50,691 bases of DNA from Bacillaceae bacterium UBA7792 (GCA_002480735.1 DLCS01000274.1:1-50691), one strand, 5' to 3'; positions 20,205 to 30,293 are shown, counted from the first letter of the stretch. Numbers and translations: made by a program. Notes: a model not told the origin generated them from the sequence alone.

Positions 20205-22244
20205 TTGAGGAAAATAAATATTACAGTCTACAAAAAAAATGGCTTACATGTAAGAATGGCTGCTGGGCTAATTGTTAGATTGCAAGAGTTAGTTAAGGAT
20301 CAGGAAATTTTGACCAGCACTCACGTGGAATACAAAAATAGATGTGTTCAGGTAACCAATATGCTGGCCCTTGTTTCATTGCGTATTCGACAAGGCGAGG
20401 AATTCACCCTTGTTTTTCAGCAGGACGTTCCTGCTTCCGTTCTACAGGAGATAAAGGATTATCTTGAAACAGTAGAGCATGAAGATAATAAAGAAGCTGA
20501 AACTGATCGCCTCCTGATGGAGAATTCGGTGATATTTCAGGAGGCGATCGCAAACCTGCCAAATGGAATGGTTGTAGTAAATAGTGAAAATATCATTATA
20601 TTCGTTAATGAGGCTGCTACAAAACTATTTGAAATGAGCCAAGAAGAACTTTTAAGTAGAAGGGCCGATGAAGTCATCCCACATTCAAAATTAAAAGAAG
20701 TAATAGATTTAGGGGAAACTCAATTTGCAGAAAAACAAAAACTTAAAAATTATACAATTTTGGCAAATAGGGCACCTATTTTTTATAATGACAAAATCAT
20801 TGGGGCCGTGTCTATTATTCAAGATATATCAGATATAGAGAAACTCCATTTTGAATTAAAGAAGGAAAGAGAGTTACAAGAACGGCTAAATCTAGTGTTA
20901 GAGTCGGTAACAGATTTGATCGCTTTAACAGATGATAATGGAAACTTTACCTATATGAATGTTCAAATGGAACAATTACTTTCGGATCTTGAATTACGAT
21001 GTTTTATTCAAGAGATGGTAAGTAAAGCTGAATGGGAAGAGATAAAAGTTAAGCAACAATCTCTTGTTAAAGTAATGAGGTTCTCGAATAAAGAATCGTA
21101 TATATTGAAAATAAAACCTCTCCTGTTAGATGAGGAATTTAGAGGAGTAGTTGTTTCGCTTAGCCCATATAACGAAATAAAAGAACTGTTGAAAAAGCTT
21201 GAAGTGATGGAGCAACGAACCAAATATTTGGAGCAAGAATTGTCCAAGCATATGAAGCTTGATGAGGCATTTCAAACGATTATCGGCAACAGTGAGATTT
21301 TATTAGACACCCTCTCAATGGCCAATAAGGTTTCAAAAACAGATGCAACGGTCCTCATAACTGGAGAAAGTGGTACAGGAAAAGAATTAGTAGCAAGGGC
21401 AATACATTTATCTGGTAAAAGGAAAGAGGCTCCTTTTATTAGAGTCAATTGTGCTGCGATCCCTCCCAACTTGATCGAAAGCGAGCTCTTTGGCCACGAG
21501 AAGGGAGCTTTTACTGGAGCATATAAAGATCATCAGGGGAAATTTGAACTAGCTAATAACGGCACCATTTTCCTTGATGAGATTGGTGATCTGCCCCTTG
21601 ATATTCAGGTCAAATTGTTGAGGGTTCTACAGGAAAGAGAAATTGAACGTGTAGGGGGAACGAAGACAATCCGTCTTAATGTGCGTATCATTGCCGCAAC
21701 TCATCGTGATCTTATACAAATGATTGAGGAAGGTAAATTTCGTGAGGATTTATACTACAGACTACATGTAATACCTATTCTTCTTCCACCTCTTAGAAAT
21801 CGGAAAGATGATATTCCGTTATTAGTGGATCATTTCCGGAAGCAATTTAATGAAAAATTGGAGAAAAATATCAATGAATATGAGTCAGGGTTTTTGGAGG
21901 CGCTGGGATGTTATCACTGGCCTGGTAATATTCGAGAGCTTGAAAATATAATGGAGAGGGTTATGACATTAACAGATGGTACAGTACTTAGCTTAAGTGA
22001 CTTGCCCCAGTATATATTGAATCAGCAAGACCCCACTATTCCTTTAAAGATCTCAGGGGATATTCTGTTGTTTGAAGAATACGAAAAACAAATTTATGAA
22101 CATGCAGCGAAATACTATCCTAGTTATAATCAATTGGCAAAAGCTCTTGGACTTACTCATAAGACTGTTGCCGCAAAGTTGAGAAAGTATGGAATTGAAG
22201 ATGAGTTAGGGAAAAAATATCAACAGGTTGGGGAATTTTCCTAA
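20205..22244 (+). CDS. Sigma-54-dependent activator with N-terminal HPr-like and PAS domains
   Basis: A 679-residue bacterial enhancer-binding protein. Residues 1-90 align with the PTS phosphocarrier HPr: KNGLHVRMAAG puts His15 and Arg17 at HPr positions, while the Ser46 site is Asn52 (VTNMLALVS), so HPr-kinase control appears lost. Two PAS-like domains follow (about 105-220 and 225-335), then a coiled segment and the AAA+ domain with Walker A GESGTGKE (387-394) and the sigma-54 contact loop GAFTGA (434-439). The C-terminus has a Fis-type helix-turn-helix (YNQLAKALGLTHKTVAAKLR). The TTG start follows AAGGGAGC. It lies immediately upstream of a sigma-54 promoter for glycerol/dihydroxyacetone genes, which it presumably controls. 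Confidence 0.92.
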   Translation: MRKINITVYKKNGLHVRMAAGLIVRLQELVKDQEILTSTHVEYKNRCVQVTNMLALVSLRIRQGEEFTLVFQQDVPASVLQEIKDYLETVEHEDNKEAETDRLLMENSVIFQEAIANLPNGMVVVNSENIIIFVNEAATKLFEMSQEELLSRRADEVIPHSKLKEVIDLGETQFAEKQKLKNYTILANRAPIFYNDKIIGAVSIIQDISDIEKLHFELKKERELQERLNLVLESVTDLIALTDDNGNFTYMNVQMEQLLSDLELRCFIQEMVSKAEWEEIKVKQQSLVKVMRFSNKESYILKIKPLLLDEEFRGVVVSLSPYNEIKELLKKLEVMEQRTKYLEQELSKHMKLDEAFQTIIGNSEILLDTLSMANKVSKTDATVLITGESGTGKELVARAIHLSGKRKEAPFIRVNCAAIPPNLIESELFGHEKGAFTGAYKDHQGKFELANNGTIFLDEIGDLPLDIQVKLLRVLQEREIERVGGTKTIRLNVRIIAATHRDLIQMIEEGKFREDLYYRLHVIPILLPPLRNRKDDIPLLVDHFRKQFNEKLEKNINEYESGFLEALGCYHWPGNIRELENIMERVMTLTDGTVLSLSDLPQYILNQQDPTIPLKISGDILLFEEYEKQIYEHAAKYYPSYNQLAKALGLTHKTVAAKLRKYGIEDELGKKYQQVGEFS

Positions 22245-22259
22245 CAATAAAAGAAAAAG

Positions 22260-22293
22260 CTTGAAAACGCCCTCAAATGAGGGCGTTTTCAAG
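22260..22293 (+). terminator. Terminator of the activator gene
   Basis: Fifteen-base perfect arms (22260-22274 with 22279-22293, core AACGCCCTC / GAGGGCGTT) around AAAT. The stem ends one base before the sigma-54 promoter, separating the regulator from the operon. Confidence 0.7.
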
Positions 22294-22310
22294 TTGGCAT
22301 GTTTATTGCA
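22294..22310 (+). promoter_or_regulatory. Sigma-54 (-24/-12) promoter of the glp-dha operon
   Basis: TTGGCATGTTTATTGCA carries GG and GC exactly ten bases apart, matching TGGCAC-N5-TTGCW except for one T in place of C. Transcription should begin near 22321, leaving a leader of about 115 bases before glpF. It sits directly downstream of the gene for a sigma-54 activator, which strongly supports the call. Confidence 0.85.
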
Positions 22311-22367
22311 AAGATATTACTGAAATATTTAATGGGGGGTATGCAAATCGAGAAACTAAATCACGTT

Positions 22368-22381
22368 CTACACTAGTGTAG
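22368..22381. promoter_or_regulatory. 14-bp perfect palindrome in the glpF leader
   Basis: CTACACTAGTGTAG is fully symmetric and lies about 50 bases downstream of the predicted transcription start. It may be an activator or repressor binding site. No second copy was seen in the window. Confidence 0.4.
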
Positions 22382-22436
22382 GTGGGAAATCAGCTGTGTT
22401 TAAGTTTTAGATTCATAAAAATTAGGAGGTTCTTTT

Positions 22437-23261
22437 ATGACAGCTTTTTGGGGTGAATTAATAGGAACAGCAATTCTAATCATGTTTGGTGCAGGAGTTT
22501 GCGCGGGTGTAAATCTAAAGAAAACGCTTTCGAATGCCAGTGGTTGGATTGTGATTACCTTTGGTTGGGGATTTGCAGTGGCAATTGCTGCTTATTCCGT
22601 AGGTCAATTCAGCGGTGCACATTTAAACCCAGCGTTAACAATCGCTTTTGCATTTACGGGTGATCTTCCTTGGAACCAAGTACCAACCTATATCATTGCT
22701 CAAATGATTGGAGCCATGATAGGTGCTGTTATTATCTATTTCCATTATCTACCTCATTGGAGATTAACTGACGACCCAGGCGCAAAATTAGGAACATTTG
22801 CAACAGGGCCTGCTGTTCCATATACATTTGCTAATTTAATCAGTGAAATGGTTGGTACATTTATTCTTGTTCTTGGTATCTTAGCCATTGGTGCAAATAA
22901 ATTTACAGACGGATTAAATCCGCTTATTGTAGGATTCCTCATTTTTGCTATCGGATTGAGCTTTGGTGGAACGACAGGATATGCGATTAACCCTGCTCGT
23001 GACTTAGGTCCGAGAATCGCTCATGCTCTTCTTCCGATACCAGGAAAAGGTGGTTCTAACTGGGGTTATGCTTGGATTCCAGTTATTGGACCCATTCTGG
23101 GAGGAAGCATTGGAGGATTGTTTTATAAAGCGGCATTCCTAGGTGAACCAACAGCAAGTCTTTGGTATGTAATAGGTGCTTCCGTTATCGTTCTTGCAGG
23201 AGCATATTTTCTTGGTAAGAAGCCTCAATATAGTGTAAGTACAGATAATGTTAGTGCATAG
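22437..23261 (+). CDS. glpF: Glycerol uptake facilitator (aquaglyceroporin)
   Basis: A 274-residue MIP-family channel that lets glycerol cross the membrane by diffusion. Six membrane segments plus the two half-helices with NPA boxes, GAHLNPALT and YAINPARD; the Asp after the second NPAR is the glycerol-facilitator signature. The ATG follows TAGGAGG. First gene of a six-gene operon under the sigma-54 promoter. The leader shows no clear GlpP-type antiterminator hairpin, unlike B. subtilis glpFK. Confidence 0.93.
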   Translation: MTAFWGELIGTAILIMFGAGVCAGVNLKKTLSNASGWIVITFGWGFAVAIAAYSVGQFSGAHLNPALTIAFAFTGDLPWNQVPTYIIAQMIGAMIGAVIIYFHYLPHWRLTDDPGAKLGTFATGPAVPYTFANLISEMVGTFILVLGILAIGANKFTDGLNPLIVGFLIFAIGLSFGGTTGYAINPARDLGPRIAHALLPIPGKGGSNWGYAWIPVIGPILGGSIGGLFYKAAFLGEPTASLWYVIGASVIVLAGAYFLGKKPQYSVSTDNVSA

Positions 23262-23272
23262 CTTAATTATGA

Positions 23273-24778
<1,506 letters not shown>

Positions 24779-24897
24779 TCTATTATTTATTTAGTCTAAG
24801 ATTATATTTAGTTGAGAGACCATGGCAAAGCAATGGATCAGCACATTGTAGATGTTATGGTCTTGTAAATCGAAAACCAATTTTTGGGGGTAAGAAA

Positions 24898-25893
24898 ATG
24901 AAGAAATTAATTAATGATCCTGAACAAGTGGTTCAAGAAATGTTATCTGGGTTTGTGGCAGCTCATCCTCAATATGTGAGACAAGTGCAAAATACATCAG
25001 TCATCGTTAGAGTGGATGCACCGGTTCAAGGGAAAGTCGGGTTAGTAAGCGGTGGTGGAAGTGGCCATGAACCATCTCATGGAGGCTTTGTCGGAAAAGG
25101 AATGTTAGATGGTGCTGTTGCAGGCGAAGTTTTTACATCGCCGACTCCTGATCAAGTATTTGAAGCGATTAAGGCTGTTGATAGTGGAAAAGGTGTTTTA
25201 CTGATCATCAAGAATTATACAGGGGATGTCATGAATTTTGAAATGGCTGCAGAATTAGCTGAAAGCGAGGGAATCAAGGTAGCAAAAGTCATTGTGAATG
25301 ATGATGTAGCTGTAGAGGATTCGACCTATACAACTGGCAGACGTGGTATTGCAGGTACCGTACTTGTCCATAAAATTGCTGGAGCCATGGCTGAAAAAGG
25401 AGCATCACTTGAAGAGGTAGAGCAGGTCGCAAATAAAGTGATCCAGAATGTCCGTTCAATGGGTATGGCTCTTACACCTTGTACGGTTCCCTCCGCCGGT
25501 AAACCGGGATTTTCAATCGGAGAGAACGAAATGGAAATTGGTATGGGTATTCACGGAGAGCCTGGAATCGAACGAACTGAAATTCTTACTGCTAATGAGG
25601 TAGCAGAAATTCTACTTTCCAAGGTGTTAGAAGACCTCAAGCTTGAAGAAAGCAGCAAAGTAGCTGTGATGGTTAATGGGCTTGGTTCAACTCCATTAAT
25701 GGAATTGTATATTATGAACAATAAAGTGTCTCAAATGTTAAAAGGTCAAAATATTGAAATTTATCAAACCTTTGTTGGAGAATTTATGACCTCGATTGAG
25801 ATGGCGGGTTGCTCGATTTCTGTATTGAAATTGGATGATGAATTAATCGAGTTATTAGATGCTGAAGCGAATACACCAGCTTTCCGAAAATAG
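24898..25893 (+). CDS. dhaK: PTS-dependent dihydroxyacetone kinase subunit DhaK
   Basis: A 331-residue substrate-binding subunit that holds dihydroxyacetone as a hemiaminal on a histidine. The covalent site is His219 in GMGIHGEPG; the substrate pocket has GGGSGHEPSHGG (His57 and His61). The sequence TPCTVPSAGKPGF is conserved. The ATG at 24898 lies after GGGGGTAAG; a longer frame from 24739 overlaps glpK and is unlikely. It works with DhaL and DhaM, which take phosphate from the PTS rather than ATP. Confidence 0.93.
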   Translation: MKKLINDPEQVVQEMLSGFVAAHPQYVRQVQNTSVIVRVDAPVQGKVGLVSGGGSGHEPSHGGFVGKGMLDGAVAGEVFTSPTPDQVFEAIKAVDSGKGVLLIIKNYTGDVMNFEMAAELAESEGIKVAKVIVNDDVAVEDSTYTTGRRGIAGTVLVHKIAGAMAEKGASLEEVEQVANKVIQNVRSMGMALTPCTVPSAGKPGFSIGENEMEIGMGIHGEPGIERTEILTANEVAEILLSKVLEDLKLEESSKVAVMVNGLGSTPLMELYIMNNKVSQMLKGQNIEIYQTFVGEFMTSIEMAGCSISVLKLDDELIELLDAEANTPAFRK

Positions 25894-25913
25894 TACTAGA
25901 AGGAGAGAATCTC

Positions 25914-26543
25914 ATGGAAGTAGGCATAGTCGAAGTAAAATTATGGCTGCAAAAATTAAATAGGAAGCTACAACAAGAGAAGGAGCATTTAACTGACTTA
26001 GATCAAGCAATCGGAGATGGTGACCATGGCCTCAATATGGCCAGAGGATTTAAAGAGGTTTCCATCAAAATTGAAAATACGGATTATGAGACGCTTGGGG
26101 CATTATTAAAAGATACTGGGATGACTCTTTTAACAAAGGTGGGAGGTGCTTCAGGTCCTTTATATGGGACTGCATTTTTAAAAGCCGCTACCTCCATAGG
26201 AGACAAATCGTCAGTTACTTTAACTGATTTATCCGAAGCACTAGAAGCTGCTTTGGAGGGGATTAAGGCAAGAGGTAAAGCTAACCTTCTAGATAAAACG
26301 ATGATTGATGTATGGGAACCAGTCATTCATTATATGAAAGAAAATCGTGAATCTATTGACTGGGACGAAGTCATTCGTTTGTCAAATGAAAAAATGGAAG
26401 CAACAAAGGAATTAGAAGCGAGAAAAGGTCGCGCTGCCTATTTAGGAAAGCGTTCAATTGGTCATATTGATCCAGGTGCAGCGTCGTCAAACTATTTTTT
26501 TGTAGAATTAGCAGACGTACTTAAAGGAGTCATCAAGGAATGA
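25914..26543 (+). CDS. dhaL: Dihydroxyacetone kinase ADP-binding subunit DhaL
   Basis: A 209-residue helical-barrel subunit carrying a permanently bound ADP that is rephosphorylated by DhaM. The Mg-ADP aspartates are seen in TDLDQAIGDGDHG (Asp28, Asp30, Asp35 and Asp37). GGASGPLYGTAFLKAA and DPGAASSNYFF complete the nucleotide site. The ATG follows AAGGAGAG, 20 bases after dhaK. Its stop overlaps the dhaM start (ATGA), so the subunits are translationally coupled. Confidence 0.93.
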   Translation: MEVGIVEVKLWLQKLNRKLQQEKEHLTDLDQAIGDGDHGLNMARGFKEVSIKIENTDYETLGALLKDTGMTLLTKVGGASGPLYGTAFLKAATSIGDKSSVTLTDLSEALEAALEGIKARGKANLLDKTMIDVWEPVIHYMKENRESIDWDEVIRLSNEKMEATKELEARKGRAAYLGKRSIGHIDPGAASSNYFFVELADVLKGVIKE

Positions 26544-26929
26544 ATTATGTAGGGGTTGTATTACTTTCACACAGTTATGATCTAGTAAAAGGTTTAGAAG
26601 CATTGTTAAAACAAATTCAACCTGATGTTCCTCTTTCAGTGGCAGGTGGGACCGAGAGCGGGGAGATTGGCACAGATGTCTTCCAAATTAAGAAGGCCAT
26701 TGAATCTGTTATGAATCCAAAGGGAGTTGTGATTTTATTCGATTTGGGAAGTGCTCTTATTAATGCAGAGTTGGCAATCGAGATGCTAGGAAATAATAAG
26801 GATATTCGATTAGCGGATGCTCCTCTTGTGGAAGGTGCATATGCTGCCATTATTCAATCAGGATGTGGAAGTTCGATAGAAGAGGTTATTAAAGCGGCAG
26901 AGGGTGCGAAGGCTCTCAATAAATTATGA
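26540..26929 (+). CDS. dhaM: DhaM phosphotransfer subunit (EIIA-mannose domain only)
   Basis: A 129-residue protein corresponding to the EIIA(Man)-like domain of DhaM. The phosphorylated residue is His11 (VVLLSHSYDLVKG), and GGTESGEIGTD and ILFDLGSALINAE are family motifs. In E. coli DhaM fuses this domain to HPr and part of enzyme I. Here it is a single domain and the next gene supplies the HPr. It overlaps dhaL by four bases. It hands phosphate from HPr to DhaL-bound ADP. Confidence 0.92.
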   Translation: MNYVGVVLLSHSYDLVKGLEALLKQIQPDVPLSVAGGTESGEIGTDVFQIKKAIESVMNPKGVVILFDLGSALINAELAIEMLGNNKDIRLADAPLVEGAYAAIIQSGCGSSIEEVIKAAEGAKALNKL

Positions 26930-26951
26930 AGGTTTCAAGGCGGGTGAAGAC

Positions 26952-27212
26952 ATGATGGAGCAAGAGATTACAGTCACCATAAAGGATGGATTACATGCAA
27001 GACCAGCTGCCGATCTTGTAAAGAAATTAGGTACAGTTTCGAGTGCCGTACAGCTCTATTCAGGGCAGAAAGAGTATAATCCCAAAAGTATTATTAGCTT
27101 GATGTCAGGAACAATTAAAGAAGGTGAGACGATCAGGGTGGTTGTGACTGGATCTGATGAGGAAGAGACCATGGCATGGCTAAATGACTTTTTTGCAGGT
27201 AAAACCTCATGA
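26952..27212 (+). CDS. Operon-encoded HPr phosphocarrier
   Basis: An 86-residue HPr-family protein with His15 (DGLHARPAADL), Arg17 and Ser46 (NPKSIISLMSG) all at canonical positions. Both PTS phosphorylation on His15 and regulatory phosphorylation on Ser46 are therefore possible. It is the last gene of the glp-dha operon and presumably feeds DhaM; a general enzyme I must supply phosphate from elsewhere. ATG 26952 or 26955 follows GGCGGGTGA. It invites comparison with the HPr-like domain of the operon's own activator. Confidence 0.9.
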   Translation: MMEQEITVTIKDGLHARPAADLVKKLGTVSSAVQLYSGQKEYNPKSIISLMSGTIKEGETIRVVVTGSDEEETMAWLNDFFAGKTS

Positions 27213-27234
27213 GGTTAAAGAATTAATTAGCTAC

Positions 27235-27277
27235 AAAGGACTACTAGGTTACAGCCTAGTAGTCCTTTGGTTTTTTA
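27235..27277 (+). terminator. Terminator of the glp-dha operon
   Basis: Fourteen-base perfect arms AAAGGACTACTAGG (27235-27248) and CCTAGTAGTCCTTT (27255-27268), followed by GGTTTTTT. Confidence 0.9.
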
Positions 27278-27280
27278 GAT

Positions 27281-28255
27281 TCATGTAGTTCTAACTATAC
27301 TACGGTTGATTAGACTTTCTCTTGCTTCTATATATTCCTTGTGAAGTTTGTCTACAAATTCTGCTGCACCCGTAATTTCTTTAACGGCTCCAATGCCTTG
27401 ACCACTTCCCCAAATATCCTTCCATGGTTTTGAGGTCTTTTCCCCAAAATTCATTTTGGATGGATCGCTTTCAGGAAGATTGTCGGGATCTAATCCTGCT
27501 GATCGAATGGATGGTTTCAGATAATTTCCATGTACACCAGTGAAAAGATTACTATAAACAATATCATCAGACGTACAGTCAACAATCGCTTGCTTATAGG
27601 CTTCAGAAGCACGGGCTTCATGGGTTGCGATGAATGGTGAGCCAATATAGGCAAAATCAGCCCCCATCGCTTGGGCAGCCAGAATGGAACTTCCTGTAGC
27701 AATGGATCCAGACAATGCAAGCGGACCATCGAACCACTCTCGGATTTCTTGAACCAAAGCAAAGGGACTCTTCATTCCAGCATGACCGCCGGCACCAGCC
27801 GCAACGGCAATTAAGCCATCTGCACCTTTGTCAATGGCCTTATGGGCGAAAGTGTTGTTGATGATATCGTGCAGAACAACCCCCCCATAGCTATGAGCTG
27901 CTTCAAATATCTCTTCACGGGCACCTAGGGAAGAAATGATAATGGGGACCTTGTACTTCACACATAATTCCATGTCTTGCTCTAACCGTTCATTGGATTT
28001 GTGAACAATTTGATTAATAGCAAATGGCGCAGCAGGACGCTCAGGATTTTTTGCGTTATAAGCTGCGAGCTCTTCTGTGATTTCTGCCAACCATTCATCG
28101 AGTAAGGATGCAGGTCTAGCATTCAGTGCAGGCATTGACCCAACGATCCCTGCCTTACATTGCTCGATGACGAGCTTAGGATTACTAATAATAAATAAGG
28201 GTGCACCAATTACAGGAATACGCAAATTTTGAAATATTGCCGGAATTCTTGACAT
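27281..28255 (-). CDS. Nitronate monooxygenase (2-nitropropane dioxygenase family)
   Basis: A 324-residue FMN-dependent TIM-barrel enzyme oxidising alkyl nitronates. Visible FMN and catalytic elements: PVIGAPLFIISNP, GADGLIAVAAGAGGHAG (catalytic His in AGGHAG), LSGSIATGSSILAAQAMGA and IGSPFIATHEA. The ATG at 28255 follows GGAGGT; 19 codons of upstream frame are not needed. It is divergent from the mhq operon, and detoxification of reactive electrophiles is a shared theme, though co-regulation is only inferred. Confidence 0.88.
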   Translation of the reverse strand: MSRIPAIFQNLRIPVIGAPLFIISNPKLVIEQCKAGIVGSMPALNARPASLLDEWLAEITEELAAYNAKNPERPAAPFAINQIVHKSNERLEQDMELCVKYKVPIIISSLGAREEIFEAAHSYGGVVLHDIINNTFAHKAIDKGADGLIAVAAGAGGHAGMKSPFALVQEIREWFDGPLALSGSIATGSSILAAQAMGADFAYIGSPFIATHEARASEAYKQAIVDCTSDDIVYSNLFTGVHGNYLKPSIRSAGLDPDNLPESDPSKMNFGEKTSKPWKDIWGSGQGIGAVKEITGAAEFVDKLHKEYIEARESLINRSIVRTT

Positions 28256-28461
28256 TTTTGTACCTCCATTTAAATAGTAGGTATAACCTTTAGGATCTGA
28301 TCCGCTTTCCATCAGAACTTCCTTTTAAGATCATACATATGCTTGTAGAATGAGCAACAAGACTACCTTTTTATGATATATAAGACATTCGACCAAACCG
28401 GTTGAATTTCCTTTTTTTATAATTTTACTTTCCTCTGATTTCCCCTTTCTAGAAATTATTT

Positions 28462-28491
28462 GTTGACATAGGAAAGGGATAAATAATATAA
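28462..28491 (+). promoter_or_regulatory. Sigma-A promoter of the mhq operon
   Basis: TTGACA (28462-28467), an 18-base spacer and a consensus TATAAT (28486-28491). The -10 box overlaps the first MhqR-type operator, so repressor binding would block the polymerase. Confidence 0.85.
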
Positions 28492-28512
28492 TTATCTCGA
28501 ATTCAAGATAAT
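28489..28512. promoter_or_regulatory. MhqR-type operator 1
   Basis: The core TATCTCGAATTCAAGATA (28492-28509) matches the MhqR box TATCTCGAATTCGAGATA with one difference, and the symmetry extends three more bases on each side. MhqR is a MarR-type repressor released by quinones. Confidence 0.8.
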
Positions 28513-28593
28513 TGCGAGAAATGATAGTAAGATGATCAACCCATACAAAGAATTGATCAAAGTGTTGAGTGAAGCGCATTTTTTTTAAATAAA

Positions 28594-28611
28594 TACCTCG
28601 ATTTCGAGATA
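28594..28611. promoter_or_regulatory. MhqR-type operator 2
   Basis: TACCTCGATTTCGAGATA is a second, less perfect copy of the MhqR box, 102 bases downstream of the first and 25 bases before the mhqO start. It would act as a roadblock within the leader. Confidence 0.7.
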
Positions 28612-28635
28612 ATAGTTTGATTGGAGTGAAATGAA

Positions 28636-29574
28636 ATGACTAAAAAGACAAGTGGAATTCACCATATCACAGCAATCGTAGGTCATCCACAGGAGAATAT
28701 AGATTTCTATGCGGGTGTTTTAGGCTTACGTCTAGTAAAACAAACAGTAAATTTCGATGATCCAGGTACTTACCATTTATATTTCGGCAATGAAGGAGGT
28801 CAACCGGGAACGATCATTACATTTTTCCCTTGGGCGAATGCGTATCAAGGAAGGATTGGGGATGGTCAAGTTGGGGTGACATCTTATGTTGTTCCAAAGG
28901 GGGCTATCCCGTTCTGGGAAAACAGGCTTGAAAAATTTAATATATCCTTTAGCAAAGAAGAGCGCTTTGGTGAGCAATATTTAACGTTTGATGATCCTCA
29001 TGGTCTTCACTTGGAATTGGTTGAACGTGAAGAAGGGGATATTAATCAGTGGACCTTTGGAGGGGTAACTCCAGATGTGGCCATTAAAGGCTTTGGAGGA
29101 GCCGTTCTATTTTCCGCCCAGCCAAACAAGACAGCAGAATTATTAGAGCAGGTAATGGGACTAGAGCTCGTTGGGAAAGAAGGGGATTTCATTCGTTTTC
29201 GTTCCTCAGCCAATATCGGAAATATTATTGACCTAAAAGCGACTCCAGTTGGAAGAGGTCGAATGGGTGTTGGAACAGTTCATCACATCGCATGGAGAGC
29301 GATAGATGACCAGGATCAGTTAGAATGGCAGAAATATATTGCAGCAAATGGTTATGGGGTAACACCGGTTCGGGACAGAAATTATTTTAACGCAATTTAT
29401 TTTAGGGAACATGGAGAAATTCTATTTGAAATTGCAACTGATCCTCCTGGATTCGCTCATGATGAATCACAAGAGACAATGGGAGAGCAATTAATGTTAC
29501 CTGAGCAGTATGAGCAATATAGAGAGCAGCTTGAGAGTAGTTTAGTACCGATTCACGTAAGAGAATTAGATTAA
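28636..29574 (+). CDS. mhqO: Ring-cleaving dioxygenase, MhqO-like
   Basis: A 312-residue two-domain vicinal-oxygen-chelate protein of the MhqO/MhqE/MhqA group, which detoxifies hydroquinones. Metal-ligand regions are SGIHHITAIVG at the start, GTVHHIAWRA in the second domain, and the C-terminal Glu in ILFEIATDPPGF. Length fits. The ATG follows a TTGGAGTG site and two MhqR boxes. It is followed by an esterase gene, the usual mhqO/mhqD pairing. Confidence 0.88.
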   Translation: MTKKTSGIHHITAIVGHPQENIDFYAGVLGLRLVKQTVNFDDPGTYHLYFGNEGGQPGTIITFFPWANAYQGRIGDGQVGVTSYVVPKGAIPFWENRLEKFNISFSKEERFGEQYLTFDDPHGLHLELVEREEGDINQWTFGGVTPDVAIKGFGGAVLFSAQPNKTAELLEQVMGLELVGKEGDFIRFRSSANIGNIIDLKATPVGRGRMGVGTVHHIAWRAIDDQDQLEWQKYIAANGYGVTPVRDRNYFNAIYFREHGEILFEIATDPPGFAHDESQETMGEQLMLPEQYEQYREQLESSLVPIHVRELD

Positions 29575-29592
29575 TGCAGGGGGTACTATGAA

Positions 29593-30198
29593 ATGAGACA
29601 TATATTCCAAAAGGGACAAGATCCAACGAAACCTACGCTCTTATTACTTCATGGGACAGGTGGAAATGAACTAGATTTGCTGCCACTAGCCGGAATGGTT
29701 GATGACGAAGCCAATGTATTAAGTGTTCGTGGGAATGTATTAGAAAATGGTATGCCTCGCTTCTTCAGAAGACTTGCTGAGGGAGTATTTGATGAAGAGG
29801 ATCTTATTTTCCGAACAAAAGAATTAAATGAATTTTTGGATGAAGCTGCTGAAAAATATAGTTTCGCTTGAGATAACATCATGGCCATTGGATATTCAAA
29901 TGGAGCCAATATCGCGGCAAGCTTATTGTTTCACTATCAAACCGCTTTGAAGGGTGCGATACTTCACCACCCCATGGTGCCAAGGCGAGGCGTGGAGTTA
30001 CCTGATTTAAAGGGGACGTCAGTATTTATTGCAGCTGGCACAAATGATCCGATTTGTTCCCCGTCAGAATCAGAAGAATTGCGATTGTTATTAGAAAAGG
30101 CAAATGCTGATGTGACACTCCATTGGGAAAATAGAGGTCATCAATTAACAGAGGGTGAGGTTCATGCGGCAAGTCTTTGGTATTCATCATTAAAATGA
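29593..30198 (+). pseudogene. mhqD: MhqD-like carboxylesterase interrupted by one TGA
   Basis: A single 201-codon frame encodes an alpha/beta hydrolase of the MhqD/YodD type, broken by TGA at 29869-29871 (codon 93). The order is intact: LLHGTGGNELDLLPLA (oxyanion region), then KYSFA-*-DNIMAIGYSNGAN with the nucleophile Ser, AAGTNDPICS with Asp and RGHQL with His. Homologues usually carry Arg at the broken position, so CGA to TGA is the likely change. The ATG at 29593 follows AGGGGG. The second half could in principle start at ATG 29881 but would lack the oxyanion strand. Confidence 0.8.
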
Positions 30199-30293
30199 TG
30201 ATAATGATGTAGAGGAAGGGCACTCCTTGTTTAAAACAAGGTTCAATAGGCAAGAAATGATAGCAAAAAGCATTTTCCAAAGGTGAAGAAAAA

